From assembly GCA_027563935.2 (NCBI GenBank), contig CM050452.1, positions 31,566,850-31,630,849 on the forward strand: a stretch of 64,000 bases of DNA, given 5' to 3'. Numbering within the stretch: position 1 is the first letter of the stretch; the number at the start of each line of letters is the position of its first letter. The notes beneath the pieces are model-generated. The model had not been told where the DNA came from and made no database searches. It was given only the letters and a program-made list of their open reading frames with translations. Below, in pieces: positions 20,956 to 31,807 of this stretch. Position numbers and translations under genes: made by a program. Source of the stretch: Costus lasius. Lineage: Eukaryota > Streptophyta > Magnoliopsida > Zingiberales > Costaceae.

Positions 20956-22876
20956 TGATGACACCAAAATATATAGTATATTTTGTATCATTTTATATAT
21001 CTTTTCATGCTAAATTGAAGATCTTTTGCTTGTTTTTATGCTAAATTTATCAAATATTGCAAAATCTACTTCTATTTTAGTTTTTGATGATTTTCAGGTA
21101 AAAAGACACTATTTTGAAGCGTTTTTAGGCAAAATCAAATACATGGAAGATCATCAAGAGGAGATCACATGACAAATTTCATGCAAAACGGAGCAACGAA
21201 CCAAAATACGGCAGTGCCATATTCTATATTACAGTACCATATTTCCGTAAGATACCGTAATATCAGAGCACTACCTAAATTGGTGGAATTTTTGACGAGA
21301 AGATTTAATGACAAATATGGCACTGCCGTAAAACTTAACACTACCGTATTTTGAAGCGCATTCAGAACAGAGATAATTCATAATTTTACGGCACTACCGT
21401 AAACTTTGACATGGGCTGTATTTTCCAAACAATTTTGACCAGAGAGTTCAGCCAATTTTACAGCTGTGCCGTGAACCATTCTATGATGTCGTATTTTCTA
21501 GACAACATCAGATTAGAGAACGCAAGTGATTTTACGGCATTGCCGTGAAATATTACACTGCCGTATTTCTGCTTTTGAACGCGACTCCGAGGTCAATTTT
21601 GAAGCCCAATTTTTTTAGAGAAGATTGCAAGTGATCCAAGGCCTTAAACTCAAAACCGTAAAAAGAAAAAAGGCAGCTTTTGATGAGAGGATTACGAAGA
21701 CACAAAAAGCCCCAATTTTCATCAACGGTACAGGGAGAAATCGATTTACACGCCGCCGCCTTTGGTTTCACTGCTGCGACCAATCCAGAGCATCTCCGGC
21801 TGTGAAATTTCAGAACAAAAGAAGATCAATTGGAGGAGAAATCGATGAAAAAGGAGGCGCCGACACTGCTCATAGCACCCCCTCGGCAAAATACGGTTGT
21901 ATATAAATTACAGCCGTGGTGTATTTTCCTAAAACTTCTTTTCCTTTGATTTTTAATGACTAGATACTTTTTGCTTTCATCATGATTATTCTACTTTGAT
22001 AATTTTACCTATGCGATTATTGCTCTAAGATTCTCCTTAGTTTACTTTTTGTCATCATAATTTAGAGTTTTCGCAATAAGGATCAAAAGGTGATTTGCGT
22101 GAGAACTTGGAACCCTAAAATTGATTAATAGGAACTCACCGTAAGAAATTAGGTTAAGTTCTTATTTCTTTATTTTAGTTAGTAGAATTGCCATGATGAT
22201 AATTGTGAACCTAGGATTGAGTTATTGTGTCAAACGTGGAGATCTTGCACGAAAGTGAGGATCAGAACGTTGGAGAACCATAGGTAGAACTTGTGTTGAG
22301 ACTCGGATGCACGAAAGTGATCCTTGAGTTTCCACTCGAGGCGATCAACTTAGAACTCGGATGCACGAAAGTTATCCTCGTGTTCTTTGTTTGATGATTT
22401 ACTTATCATTAGCTTGGGATAAATCTTGCGCGAAAGCGAGGATTGGTCTCTGCATGGTTATCTGCACGAAAGTGAGTTAATCTCTTTACAAAGTAAATTA
22501 TGCCTTTATCATAATAGAATTTGATTGATGAATATCCTTATTTATCTAGTCATGAAAATTAAAGTGAATGAAACCCTAGTCCCAGTTTCTCTCTGATAGT
22601 ATTTTCCCGTGTGTTTTCGATCTTTATTTTGCTTTAATTTGATTGCCTAGATAGGAAGAAATCAATTATTTGGTACTTGACAACATAGGTCTTTGTTGGT
22701 TCGATATCTTTCTTTATTACTTCGAGTATCCGTGCACTTGCGGAGATAACAAGTGTGGCAACTCAACAAGTTTTTGGAGCCATATCAGGGGGTGACAAGT
22801 CCATGTGCGCCATACAATAAGTTTTGGCTACGACTTCAGAAATAAGTTTTGTTTACCTACTTGTTGGGACACAACA
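20956..22876 (+). repeat. 3' LTR of Athila-1 (1921 bp)
   Basis: Starts TGATGACACC and ends ACACAACA, followed by GGTAG. It is shorter than the 5' LTR because of two deletions with short matching ends: one of about 50 bp near 21805 that removes the AGAAGCTTCGCC block, and one of about 90 bp near 21955. The palindrome array (21205-21570) and the five GCACGAAAGTGA-like motifs are kept. Confidence 0.92.
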
Positions 22877-24456
22877 GGTAGCCGATGCTCTGAGTCAGAA
22901 ATCAGGAGGAACACTTGCTCGTCTGAGAACTACACCAACAGACTTAATTAAACAACTTGTAGAATTGGGTGTTGAAGTAATAAAGGAATCAGAAAGGAGT
23001 TACTTGGCTGTGATGAGAGCTTAGTCTTAGCTAGTGCAGAAAATTAAAGAGAATTAATTTAGTGATGAAAACCTATTGTCTTTGAGTAAGAAAGTAGAGC
23101 AAGGGCTGATACCTGATTTTATAAAAGATTTAGAAGGTGTGCTGAAATTTAGCGGAAGACTGTGTGTACCAGAAAATAATATAGTGAAAGAAGAGTTATT
23201 AAATGAAGCACACCAATCTAAACTTACCATTTATCCAGGGAGTACAAAAATGTACAAGGACCTTAAGGAATATTATTGGTGGAACAATATGAAAAGTGAC
23301 ATAGCAAAGTTTGTATCATGTTGATTAACATGTCAGCAGGTGAAGGCTGAGCATATGAGACCAGCAGGAAAGTTGCAAAATATTCCTATACCTGAATGGA
23401 AATGGGAGCATATTACAATGGATTTTATCTTAGGGCTTCCTAGATCTCAAAGGGGATATGACTCAATCTGAGTAATTGTTGATAGATTGACTAAGTCAGC
23501 ACATTTTCTACCTATCAAGAAAACTGACACCTTGGATAAGTTAGCTACCCTATATTGCAATGAGATTGTCAGGTTGCATGGTATACCTACTAGTATTATT
23601 TCAGATAGAGATCCAAGATTCACTTCTAGATTATGGGGTAGTTTGCAAAAAGCTTTGGGTACACAATTGCATTTTAGTATAGTATTTCATCCTCAGACAG
23701 ATGGTCAGTCAGAAAGAACTATACAAACTTTAGAAGATTTATTAAGGAGCATGTGTACTTGATTTTGGTGGCAATTGGGAAAGTTATCTGCATTGGGCAG
23801 AATTCTCATATAATAATAGTTATCACTCATCAATACAAATGGTACCGTTTGAAGCTCTATATGGAAGGAGATGTAAATCCCCTGTGCTTTGGGATGAAGT
23901 AGGTGAAAGTCTATTATCAGCTCATCAGATGCTACAACAGGATGTGGAAATAGTACAAGGAATTAAACAGAGATTGCTAACAGCTCAGAGCAGATAAAAG
24001 AGTTATGCTGATAAGAGGAGAAGAGATTTGGAATTTATGGTTGGTGACCATGTATTTTTGAAGGTATCTCCATTAAAGGGTGTAATGAGATTTAGAAAGA
24101 AAGAAAAATTAGCTCCCCGATATATTGGACCTTTTGAAATTCTAGAAAGGGTTGGTGCAATAGCCTACCGATTGGCATTACTACCATCTCTCTTAGGAGT
24201 GCATAATGTGTTTCATGTCTTTATGCTAAGAAAGTACATATCTGATCCATCTCATGTGTTAGAGAAACCATTAGTGCCGATTCAGTTAGATACTTCCTTT
24301 GTAGAACACCCTGCGCGGATATTGGAAAGAAAAGAACATCAGTTAAGAAATAAGATTATCAAGATGCTTAAAGTTGGTTGGCAACATCATTCAGATAGTG
24401 AGGCTACATGGGAGCGTGAAGAGGACATAAATGCTCAGTACCCCTATTTGTTCTAG
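22877..24456 (+). pseudogene. Tekay-T integrase with chromodomain-like C-terminus (broken)
   Basis: Begins with the end of RNase H (VADALSQKSGG). It continues through the integrase zinc-binding region, of which LNEAHQSKLTIYPGSTKMY and the CxxC area near 23320-23340 can be seen. The core has [21 protein letters not shown] and the Glu in [12 protein letters not shown]. It ends with GPFEILERVGAIAYRLALP-like sequence, HNVFHVFMLRKY and a chromodomain-like tail (LVGWQ-type region, here LKVGWQHHSDSEATWEREED). Stops occur at 23022-23024, 23322-23324 and 23469-23471, a one-base shift near 23755, and a TAA at 23996-23998. A chromodomain tail would guide insertion toward marked chromatin; this copy cannot act. 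Confidence 0.88.
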
Positions 24457-24490
24457 CTTGGTAAGTGAATTTAAGGGACCAAATTTTTCT

Positions 24491-24504
24491 AAAGGGGTAG
24501 ATAA
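24491..24504 (+). promoter_or_regulatory. Polypurine tract of Tekay-T
   Basis: AAAGGGGTAGATAA lies directly before the LTR start TGTTATACC, 35 bases after the pol stop. Placement and composition fit chromovirus elements. Confidence 0.7.
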
Positions 24505-25202
24505 TGTTATACCTTGATTTTTTTATTTAAATTTTAAATTTTAAATTTCCAAAATCCTAATTTATTAAGCCCTAAAATCTCTCCCTAAATCCTAATCTAT
24601 TTTGCCCTGAATTTTCTCTAATCTTCCCCTATAAATAAAACCCCTTATTCCCTAATAAAAAATCAAATTCTTGGATTATCCCTAATTATTCCTCACATGC
24701 GCCGCAGCACTTGCCTCTGTTCTCTTTCCTGCCAATGCAGCGAGGCCGTCCTTGTTCCGCTTGCGTCTTCACCTTCGGTAACAGACGCGTGTGCCGGCGG
24801 CTCCTTCCCTCCATCCGGTGGCCCCTTCTTTTCCTTCTTCTCCTGTTCGGCACTGAGTAGTAGGTTCGGCGGCAGGTCTGCTCTGCTCGGACGTGTGCAG
24901 TGAATCCAAGTGGCGGCGGAAAGCTTTTCGGATAGACCTCAGTGCCATCTTCTTTTCCGGCGGTGATGGGAAGAAGCGCCATGGGTTTAACGGCGGCGAG
25001 AGTCTCCTGTGTCAGCATCGTCTTCATCTCTTCTGGCAACTCTTTTTCCTTTGTCCGGTGGCTCTTTCCTTTCCAGCGTCAGGGACTATTCTCCCTCGTC
25101 GGCGGCAACTTCTCCTCCTCCCTTCTCGGCGCCGATGACCTGTCCTTCCCATCCGGCTCTGCTCCTTTCCAGTGAGTGCCGGCGTCTCTGTCCAGCAGCG
25201 GG
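24505..25202 (+). repeat. Tekay-T 3' LTR, first segment
   Basis: Starts TGTTATACCTTGA. An AT-rich start gives way to a TATA box (TATAAATA at 24630-24637) and then, from about 24697, to a CpG- and CCGG-rich stretch that resembles a gene 5' leader. Open frames there overlap in several phases and look like composition artefacts. The segment is split at 25202 by solo LTR S1 (duplication GCGGG at 25198-25202 and 27883-27887). Confidence 0.8.
24630..24637 (+). promoter_or_regulatory. Probable TATA box of the Tekay-T LTR
   Basis: TATAAATA, preceded by CCCC and followed by AAACCCC, about 125 bases into the LTR. Position and context fit a U3 promoter; transcription was not shown. Confidence 0.6.
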
Positions 25203-27882
25203 TGTAACGCCCCCTCAGAATAAACCCCAATCATCGAACAGAAACCGCGGAAGATAGGGAACGTCACACACAAACAACAATACAGATGCTAGGGAATAAT
25301 AGCTTACAGAAACCGATTCGGAAAAATTTCGGCAGCATGTCCCCAGAAAAACTAAGGAAATTCCTGTACATGTTTCATAATATTACAATGTGGGTCAACA
25401 TGCTGACCACAAACTGAAACACACCATTTTGAAATCAAAGGTTCTCAAGCCTTATCACAACGACTAAACCACGATAATCGAATAACACAGGATAATACAG
25501 AATTCACCGAAAACAGGCTTAAGCCCTTGGTTTAACAGTCGTATCAAAACCCAATGCCAACCCGGCAACAATATCACAGAAATCAAAAATCAGCATACCA
25601 GCCACATCCGGCTAACATGTCCATGAACAAAATCATAAAAAAACCTTGGCCACATCCGGCCCACAAATAGCACAGGCTCGCAGGCCCCAAAATATCAAGT
25701 TAGAAAACTAAACATCCGCTCAGGCTGTAGGCTCTTGCCCTGCATCTGGAAATATCGTGGAATGAGCTACACGGCTCAGTGAGTAGATAGTCTCGTTCGA
25801 CCATCCACTAATATACAATCAAAAAAATAGATGCAGATATCTTTTCAAAACTTTTAACGGAAGATGTCAAAGTATGATACATAATAAAACCGATAACCAT
25901 AAATCACAATCATGATCAGAAAACAATACACCCACAACCCCGGGCAACAAGATCACCAAACAGCCTATCCGGCTAACAGACTAGAATCACACAACTATTG
26001 TCCAGTGATTTCAGAATTGACCCCGAGGGTCCAACCCGGCCTTCGTCAAGGCACTGAGAGTAACCTGCAACGAACATTGGTGAGGCGTAGATTCAAGAGG
26101 TGGCCCCCGCCAGGTCACGACGTGGCACTTTGCTCTACGACACTCAACCGCACCCCCTTTACCGGGAACACAACACCCCCACAACCGGGAACGTAAATAG
26201 GAACAGATCAGAATGGAAGGTGAATGAATTCAAGAGGTGGCCCCCGTCTGACCAAGACGTGGCACTTTGTTTCAAACACCCAACTCTCAAAAGGTTTATC
26301 ACTTGGACAAAATACCCTTAACACAAACCGGAACCCTGAACCTCTAACCTGGTCACTAGACTCTAGAACAGTCCCTCCATTACCGGAAACAAAGCAGAAT
26401 AGGATGGGTGGATTCTCCAACCCCAAATCAGAATGACTGTTCACTGAGTGCTCTAGTTAACCCTTAGGTTCAGTCCACCCAAGTCTAGGACCCTTATCGA
26501 ACGCATACAACACGAACATTGTCTCGGACATCACATCAATCAAGTTCAGGAAAGGTCCTTAGATTTCATGCAAACATGGTTTAACCTTTTCTAAGTTATC
26601 ATCCAAGGTTATCAATCAATATTTCACATCACTACTTTCTACATACACCATTCAACTAAAAATACATACTAATACAGAAAATTCACCAAATTTCATCCGC
26701 AGATAACATAAATACAGGATATCACAGATTCATAGTTTTCACCTAGTTCTTATAACAAAAGACAGAAATGCCCCTAGTTCAAAGTTTAAGTCATGCAGGA
26801 AAACTTATCCAAAAATTTCGTAAAAATAGTCATTACGTCCCTCATGATCCTTAGATTCGAAATTTCAAGTTTTCCCCCAATTTAACTAGCAAATTTACCG
26901 AATTACCCCTAGGTCAATTTCAGTCAACAGAAACTTTTATTTCCAAAAATTCCCCAAAAAAACGGTAGAGTCCTCATATACCTAATTTCATAAAAATCTG
27001 GTTTTCCCCAATTCTTACCCTTACATTTGGGCGTAATTTCATGAAGAAGGGGCGAAATTCTCAATTAAGCCCTAATCTTCATGAAATTGAAAAATCTAAA
27101 GTCACATACATGATTAATCAAAGTCTAATTGATGATTAGAAGTCTTAGAGATGAAAAGCCCTAATTTTCATGCAAACTAGGGTTTCAAAATTTGGGGAAA
27201 AACAAGGAAACATATACAAATTTGAAATCAAGAGTTCATGTCATATTTCTAAGCATTAATCTTCTCTAAATCAAGCAACAATCCCAATATACATGAACTA
27301 GGTGGAAGAGAAGATCCACTCACCTTAATTTCGGTTCTTCCAAGCCACACGCCCCCACGCCTCCCCTCACGCCACTCACGTCGCCGGAAGATCGCCGGAA
27401 GCCGCCTCCACCACCACTCGCCGCCGGCCACAAGAAGAGGAGAAGGGAGAAGAAGGCAAGCCGCCACCTTCACCCAAGGGAGAAAAACCGTGAGCAAATA
27501 GGGAAATGAGGGAAAACGTGGGTGAGAACATGGATCCCTCAAAATTTTAGTTTTCTACCCACTAAGCCTCCAAAGATCCAAACCCAATAGCTCAAACATA
27601 AGTGGAAGATCCAATAACCCTTTAGTATAAGTTATTCTCCACTTCACCCTTATCAAGGGCTCTTACCCTTTTCTAATAGATAGACACCACTAGCCTAGTG
27701 GCGTGCAGCACACATTCTATGCCTTAAGTCGCAGGTTCGAATCCTCTCCGTGACACATATTTTTACATTGCAGGGAAAATACATAAATCGATACCTTCTC
27801 TCACTGAAAAACTTCCACAAAAAAAATGCTAGACAAACAAAATTTTATTTTCTTACCTGCTAATAAATTTCCGGATCTTACA
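25203..27882 (-). repeat. Solo LTR S1, chromovirus-like (2680 bp)
   Basis: Bounded by TG and CA with a perfect GCGGG duplication. No primer site, gag or pol lies inside, so it is best read as one LTR left after LTR-LTR recombination. Minus-strand reading starts TGTAAGATCCGGAAATTTATT and ends GGGGGCGTTACA, which resembles chromovirus LTR ends, hence the strand call. Inside are two direct copies of an AAGAGGTGGCCCCCG block followed by GACGTGGCACTTTG (26095 and 26231, 136 apart) and a tRNA-like pair of boxes (27691-27744). No reading frame is credible. Confidence 0.85.
27691..27744 (+). other. tRNA-like A-box/B-box pair inside solo LTR S1
   Basis: TAGCCTAGTGG (27691-27701) fits the RNA polymerase III A box and GGTTCGAATCC (27734-27744) is a full B-box match, 32 bases apart. 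I could not build a complete cloverleaf, so this is a tRNA-derived or SINE-like remnant rather than a tRNA gene. It lies in the strand opposite to the LTR reading direction. Confidence 0.45.
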
Positions 27883-28630
27883 GCGGGCGAACGCAGAGTT
27901 CGCGTGTCGTGTGCGGTGTACACCGTACAGTGAAGTTGATTTTCGGCAGAGGTAAGTTTTAGGGCAAATTTGTTAATCTATTATTATATTATATAATTTC
28001 TACCCTAGATTAGTAAACCTAAATTTTATTATTATTAGGGTAAAAGATTGGGGAGTCTGGTATTCTAGAACTTAGTGGTGATCAACAACTACCGGTAGAG
28101 TTTATTCCGGTAAGAATCTAAATTTTATGTTTTGTGAAGGATTAAAATCATATTCATGAGTTGAAACACAGAATAGATGATAACCGATAATTTTATTATT
28201 CAGTTGAGAAAAAGGGACTACTGAACTTTCAGAGAAGATTAAGGGATATCAACGATTGAGGTAGGAATCCTTTCCCTGCCTTTGTCACGGTGTCAGATTC
28301 ATGCATTAGAATAGACATTGACACCTTATCTTTGTATCTCTCCTGATTGATTTGTTTCTAATTTCAGTTGACCTCTAAACCCTATTATTTGTCCATATTT
28401 GGCTTCATAATTATCATGGATGCATTGTGAATATGTTGACAAAGTTTTCTGATATTTCTGTTGGAAAGTTATGAATATTTATGGACCATGCAAATAAATT
28501 GAAATGTTATATTGTTATCATGTCGTGACATGCACATGACCTCTGACCTGGTGATTTATCACTAGTGGCCTTTTTATCTGAGTAATAGTTCTAATTATAT
28601 CAGACTATTTGTTTGCCAGTTAGGGCATGT
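27883..28630 (+). repeat. Tekay-T 3' LTR, second segment
   Basis: Resumes the LTR after solo LTR S1. AT-rich, no reading frame and no other feature seen. It ends at CATGT (28626-28630), where the Athila complex begins. Confidence 0.65.
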
Positions 28631-30534
28631 TGTAGTCCTCAAGTGCACGGATACTCGAAGTAATATTTAAGATATCGAACCACAGAGACCTCATTGTTAA
28701 GTACCGACGAATTGAATTCTCAATAGCTCAACAAGTCGAGAATGAAGAAAATAAACGTTCGAACGGTATACGAAAAATTAGAGAGAAAGAATTGGGAGTT
28801 GGGGTTCATCCACCTTAATATTTATGACTAGATATAATTAAATGTTCATCAATCTATTTTCGTTATGGTAAAGATATAGCTTACTTAATAAAGAAATTAA
28901 CTCGCTCTCGTGCAGTCAATTTACAAAGAATGATCCTCACTCTCGTGCAAGATCTATTCAATGTTTAATATAAGTAAAGTTTAATAGAGAGATTAAGAAT
29001 CACTCTTATGCAATCCATCTCAATGTCAAGATCTCAAGCAAAACTAAGTATTCTCATACCTTAGTTTCATAGGTTTTACTTAAAGTTTTCAAACAATCCA
29101 ATATCTATCTCTAGCATATTTTTAAGTCTAAAACAATAATAATTTCTAGATCAGAACATCAACAAGAATTTAACTTCTAAAATCTAAAAATAAGAACACA
29201 ACTAATCTCTTACGATGAGCTCCTACCATAAATTCTAGGGTTCCAAGTTTTGCATATCATCTTCTCAGTCCATAACGCAAAACTCTAATACATGTTAATG
29301 ATCGAAACTGGAAAAGATTAAAGACATTAATCTCTTAAGTAAAATTACCATACCAAAAATATTTTGATGGAATAGAGATCATCTAGTCATTTAAATATCA
29401 AGGGGATTACACCCTTTGTCCCAAAAGAAAGTTTAAGCTAGCATGATTGAGGGATTACAATAAAACAAGGTTTTAGATTGACCAAAAATTGAAAGGGAAG
29501 AGTAAAAGTTACAAAACAGGGCTGTAATGAAAATTACAGCCCGTAATTTGCAGCAAAGTCGCGATGAACAGTGTAGGCGACCATGTTTTTATTGATTTCT
29601 CCCTTGATCGGTCTCCTTTCACTCTGAAATTTTTGTGGGGTGTTCTCCTTCCTCTGGCGAAGCTTCCTTTCAAATTTCATGGCTAGAGGTGGTCTATACG
29701 ATGAACGGCGACAAACCCTAGCACGGCAGTGATTCTTAGAAATTCTCCCTCAAACTTCGATGAAAATTGTTCCTTTTGCTTCAAAAATCTTCCCTTCGTA
29801 ATGCTGAGTGTTCCCTATTTTTTGGATCTTCAATTGGAGCCCTAAATCTTGAGAACTCATCTTTTTAAGTTTTCGGCGGAAGAATTGGACAACTGGGCAC
29901 AAAATTACGGTACCGTGACAATCATTACGGTACTGTCGTAATTACTTCTGAAGTTTCTGTAGGTATATGACTAGTAATTACGACACCATAAAATTCGTCA
30001 CGGTAGTACCGTAATCTCCTTGATTCTTTCTTAATGTTTCTGTAGGAAATTTGTTCAAAATTGCGTCACCATAAAAATCCTTACGGTAGTACCGTAATTC
30101 TTCCGCAATCCTTTGAAGTCTCTGCCTGAATCTCGACCGAAATCATGGCACCGTAAAATTCATTACGGTAGTGAGGTAATTTCCAAAAAATCTTTTGCGG
30201 GTTGCGGTCGTGAAATTCATTACGGTAGTGCCATATTCCCAGATTACGGCCGTAAAATTAATTACGGCACTACTGTAATTTCGCAGGAAAATCTGGTTTA
30301 ACTTAAAATTTTGTGTGCAAACGCCTCTTGATGATTAGAATTCGTCCATGCATCAAAATTGCTTGAAAACTCATGATAATGATGCCTTTTTACCTGAAAT
30401 TGATCAAAAACCAAGAAAGGAGTAGATTCTGAAATATTTGATAAATAAGGCATAAAAATAAGCAATAGAGTATAAATATGACACAAAAGACCAATGAAAT
30501 GACACAAAATATACTTTGAATTTTGGTGTCATCA
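28631..30534 (-). repeat. 3' LTR of Athila-2 (about 1904 bp)
   Basis: The minus strand starts TGATGACACCAAAATTC and ends near GAGGACTACA. It contains the palindrome array (29900-30295) and the U5-like motif block (28900-29050) in degraded form. The next bases on the right hold TTGCTTGTCCTTAAGCAA (30555-30572), the conserved block before 3' LTRs. The outer edge could also be placed at 28628 (TGTTGTAG). Confidence 0.82.
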
Positions 30535-31807
30535 AACACATAAGGCTCAAACGTTGCTTGTCCTTAAGCAAATAAAGAAATCAACACTGATTATGAAAAT
30601 AAACTTTCGGACGATGAACAAGTTTCTAAGATACAATTTCATATGAAAAATTCACATCAAATAACTTAAAATTTCAAATAAATATATCGTCCTCCGAATT
30701 CAATCTTTAAGATCCATGACTCAATCAAATAAAATTTCGCAATGTGCATAAATAGAACTTCAATCTCACGAGTTCACCTAGTTTTAGTTTTGAGTCCAAG
30801 ATGTCTTTGTTTACAGGAATAGGAATCACAAAATCTTTTTCCACTCAAATTTTTCTCTCTCTCTCTCCTTTTTTATGCATCTTTGACATTTTCTAAAATG
30901 AATACCACCTTTCTTCTAGTGACATATTTAGAATATATTGGTCACATAACCAATATAATTGAACTCATATCTCTTTAAGTAGAAAGAATTCTTCTTGAGA
31001 TAGCGGAGTTAATGTCAAAGAATCTCTCTCATGGCATTCACCTACATAGATACATACTTTTTATTGAACTTCAACTCTTATCTTAGGTACCATTGCAAAT
31101 ACAATGCCAAGAAGAGGAGTTATTCTTTTCAGACTTCAACCCATAACTTTAGGTACCACAGCCAATTTTTCACAGTGCCGAATAGGGGAGTCACTTTTCT
31201 TTTTGGATTTTGGGTTCTTTCTTCCCAACAAATAACAAGATAGACTTTAATGATTTACTAGGTTTAATCAATTGATATCAATCCAAAAATCACACAACAT
31301 ATGCTCACTTTATCAAAAAGAATTACTTCACTTTCAAATCTCATTCATTAAACAGTATATTCACCCAAAACTTCATGTATCAATAAATGAAAATTTTCAA
31401 CTGATTAAACAAACCACACAGGCATTGTCATGAACAATATTTCATTATCAAGAAAAATTTTGGCATGATAACGGCAGCATTTTCATGATTAAACAAACCA
31501 CACGACATACATATCATTATTACCAAATCATACCAAATCGCATATCATACAAAACACAGAGTGTATCAATCCAAAATATCAGAATATCAAATACAACCAT
31601 ATCGAAAGAAAGTATAGCAGTAATCAAATCCTCTTAACACAACCAAATCGAAATCATGTAGCAATCAAATCTCAGAAACGAGGATCAGTAGCAGTAGGAC
31701 ACAAGAAGTTTGACAGAGTCATCCTTCCCTACACAAGTATAAAATCAGTATCAATCAGTAATATATTAGTATAGCAATAAGAATAGGAGAAAGATACTCA
31801 CAAAGCT
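30535..31807 (-). other. Athila-2 3' untranslated region
   Basis: No coding sequence. On the minus strand it shows the same landmarks as Athila-1: the CTTAAGGACAAGCAA block and two copies of the GAGTxxx...GGTACCTAAG-type block (near 31085-31130 and 31151-31192), here only 66 bases apart. A CT-rich run is at 30849-30870. Confidence 0.65.

Larger units (their letters stand above)
3265..22876 (+). mobile_element. Athila-1: complete Athila-like Ty3/gypsy element with nested Copia-B
   Basis: Bounded by two LTRs and flanked by a perfect 5-bp duplication GGTAG (3260-3264 and 22877-22881). Order: LTR, Asp-tRNA primer site, gag-protease, RT-RNase H, integrase, long 3' untranslated region, LTR. The Gag type, the D-L-G-A-S protease, the FMDD reverse transcriptase and the tRNA-Asp site fit the Athila/Tat group. 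Without the 9.1-kb Copia-B insertion and its target duplication it is about 10.5 kb. All coding parts have stops or frameshifts, so the copy is not autonomous. No envelope-like frame was found between integrase and the 3' LTR. Confidence 0.92.

Noticed and set aside
24686..25273. Several overlapping open frames of 60-120 residues on both strands
   Set aside because: They lie in a GC-rich LTR segment, overlap in many phases, begin inside repeats and have no recognisable domain.
26089..26280. A small tandem array or satellite
   Set aside because: There are only two copies of a block of roughly 60 bases, 136 apart, inside solo LTR S1; too few for an array.
27691..27760. A tRNA gene
   Set aside because: A and B boxes are present, but I could not form acceptor and anticodon arms, so only a tRNA-like remnant is claimed.
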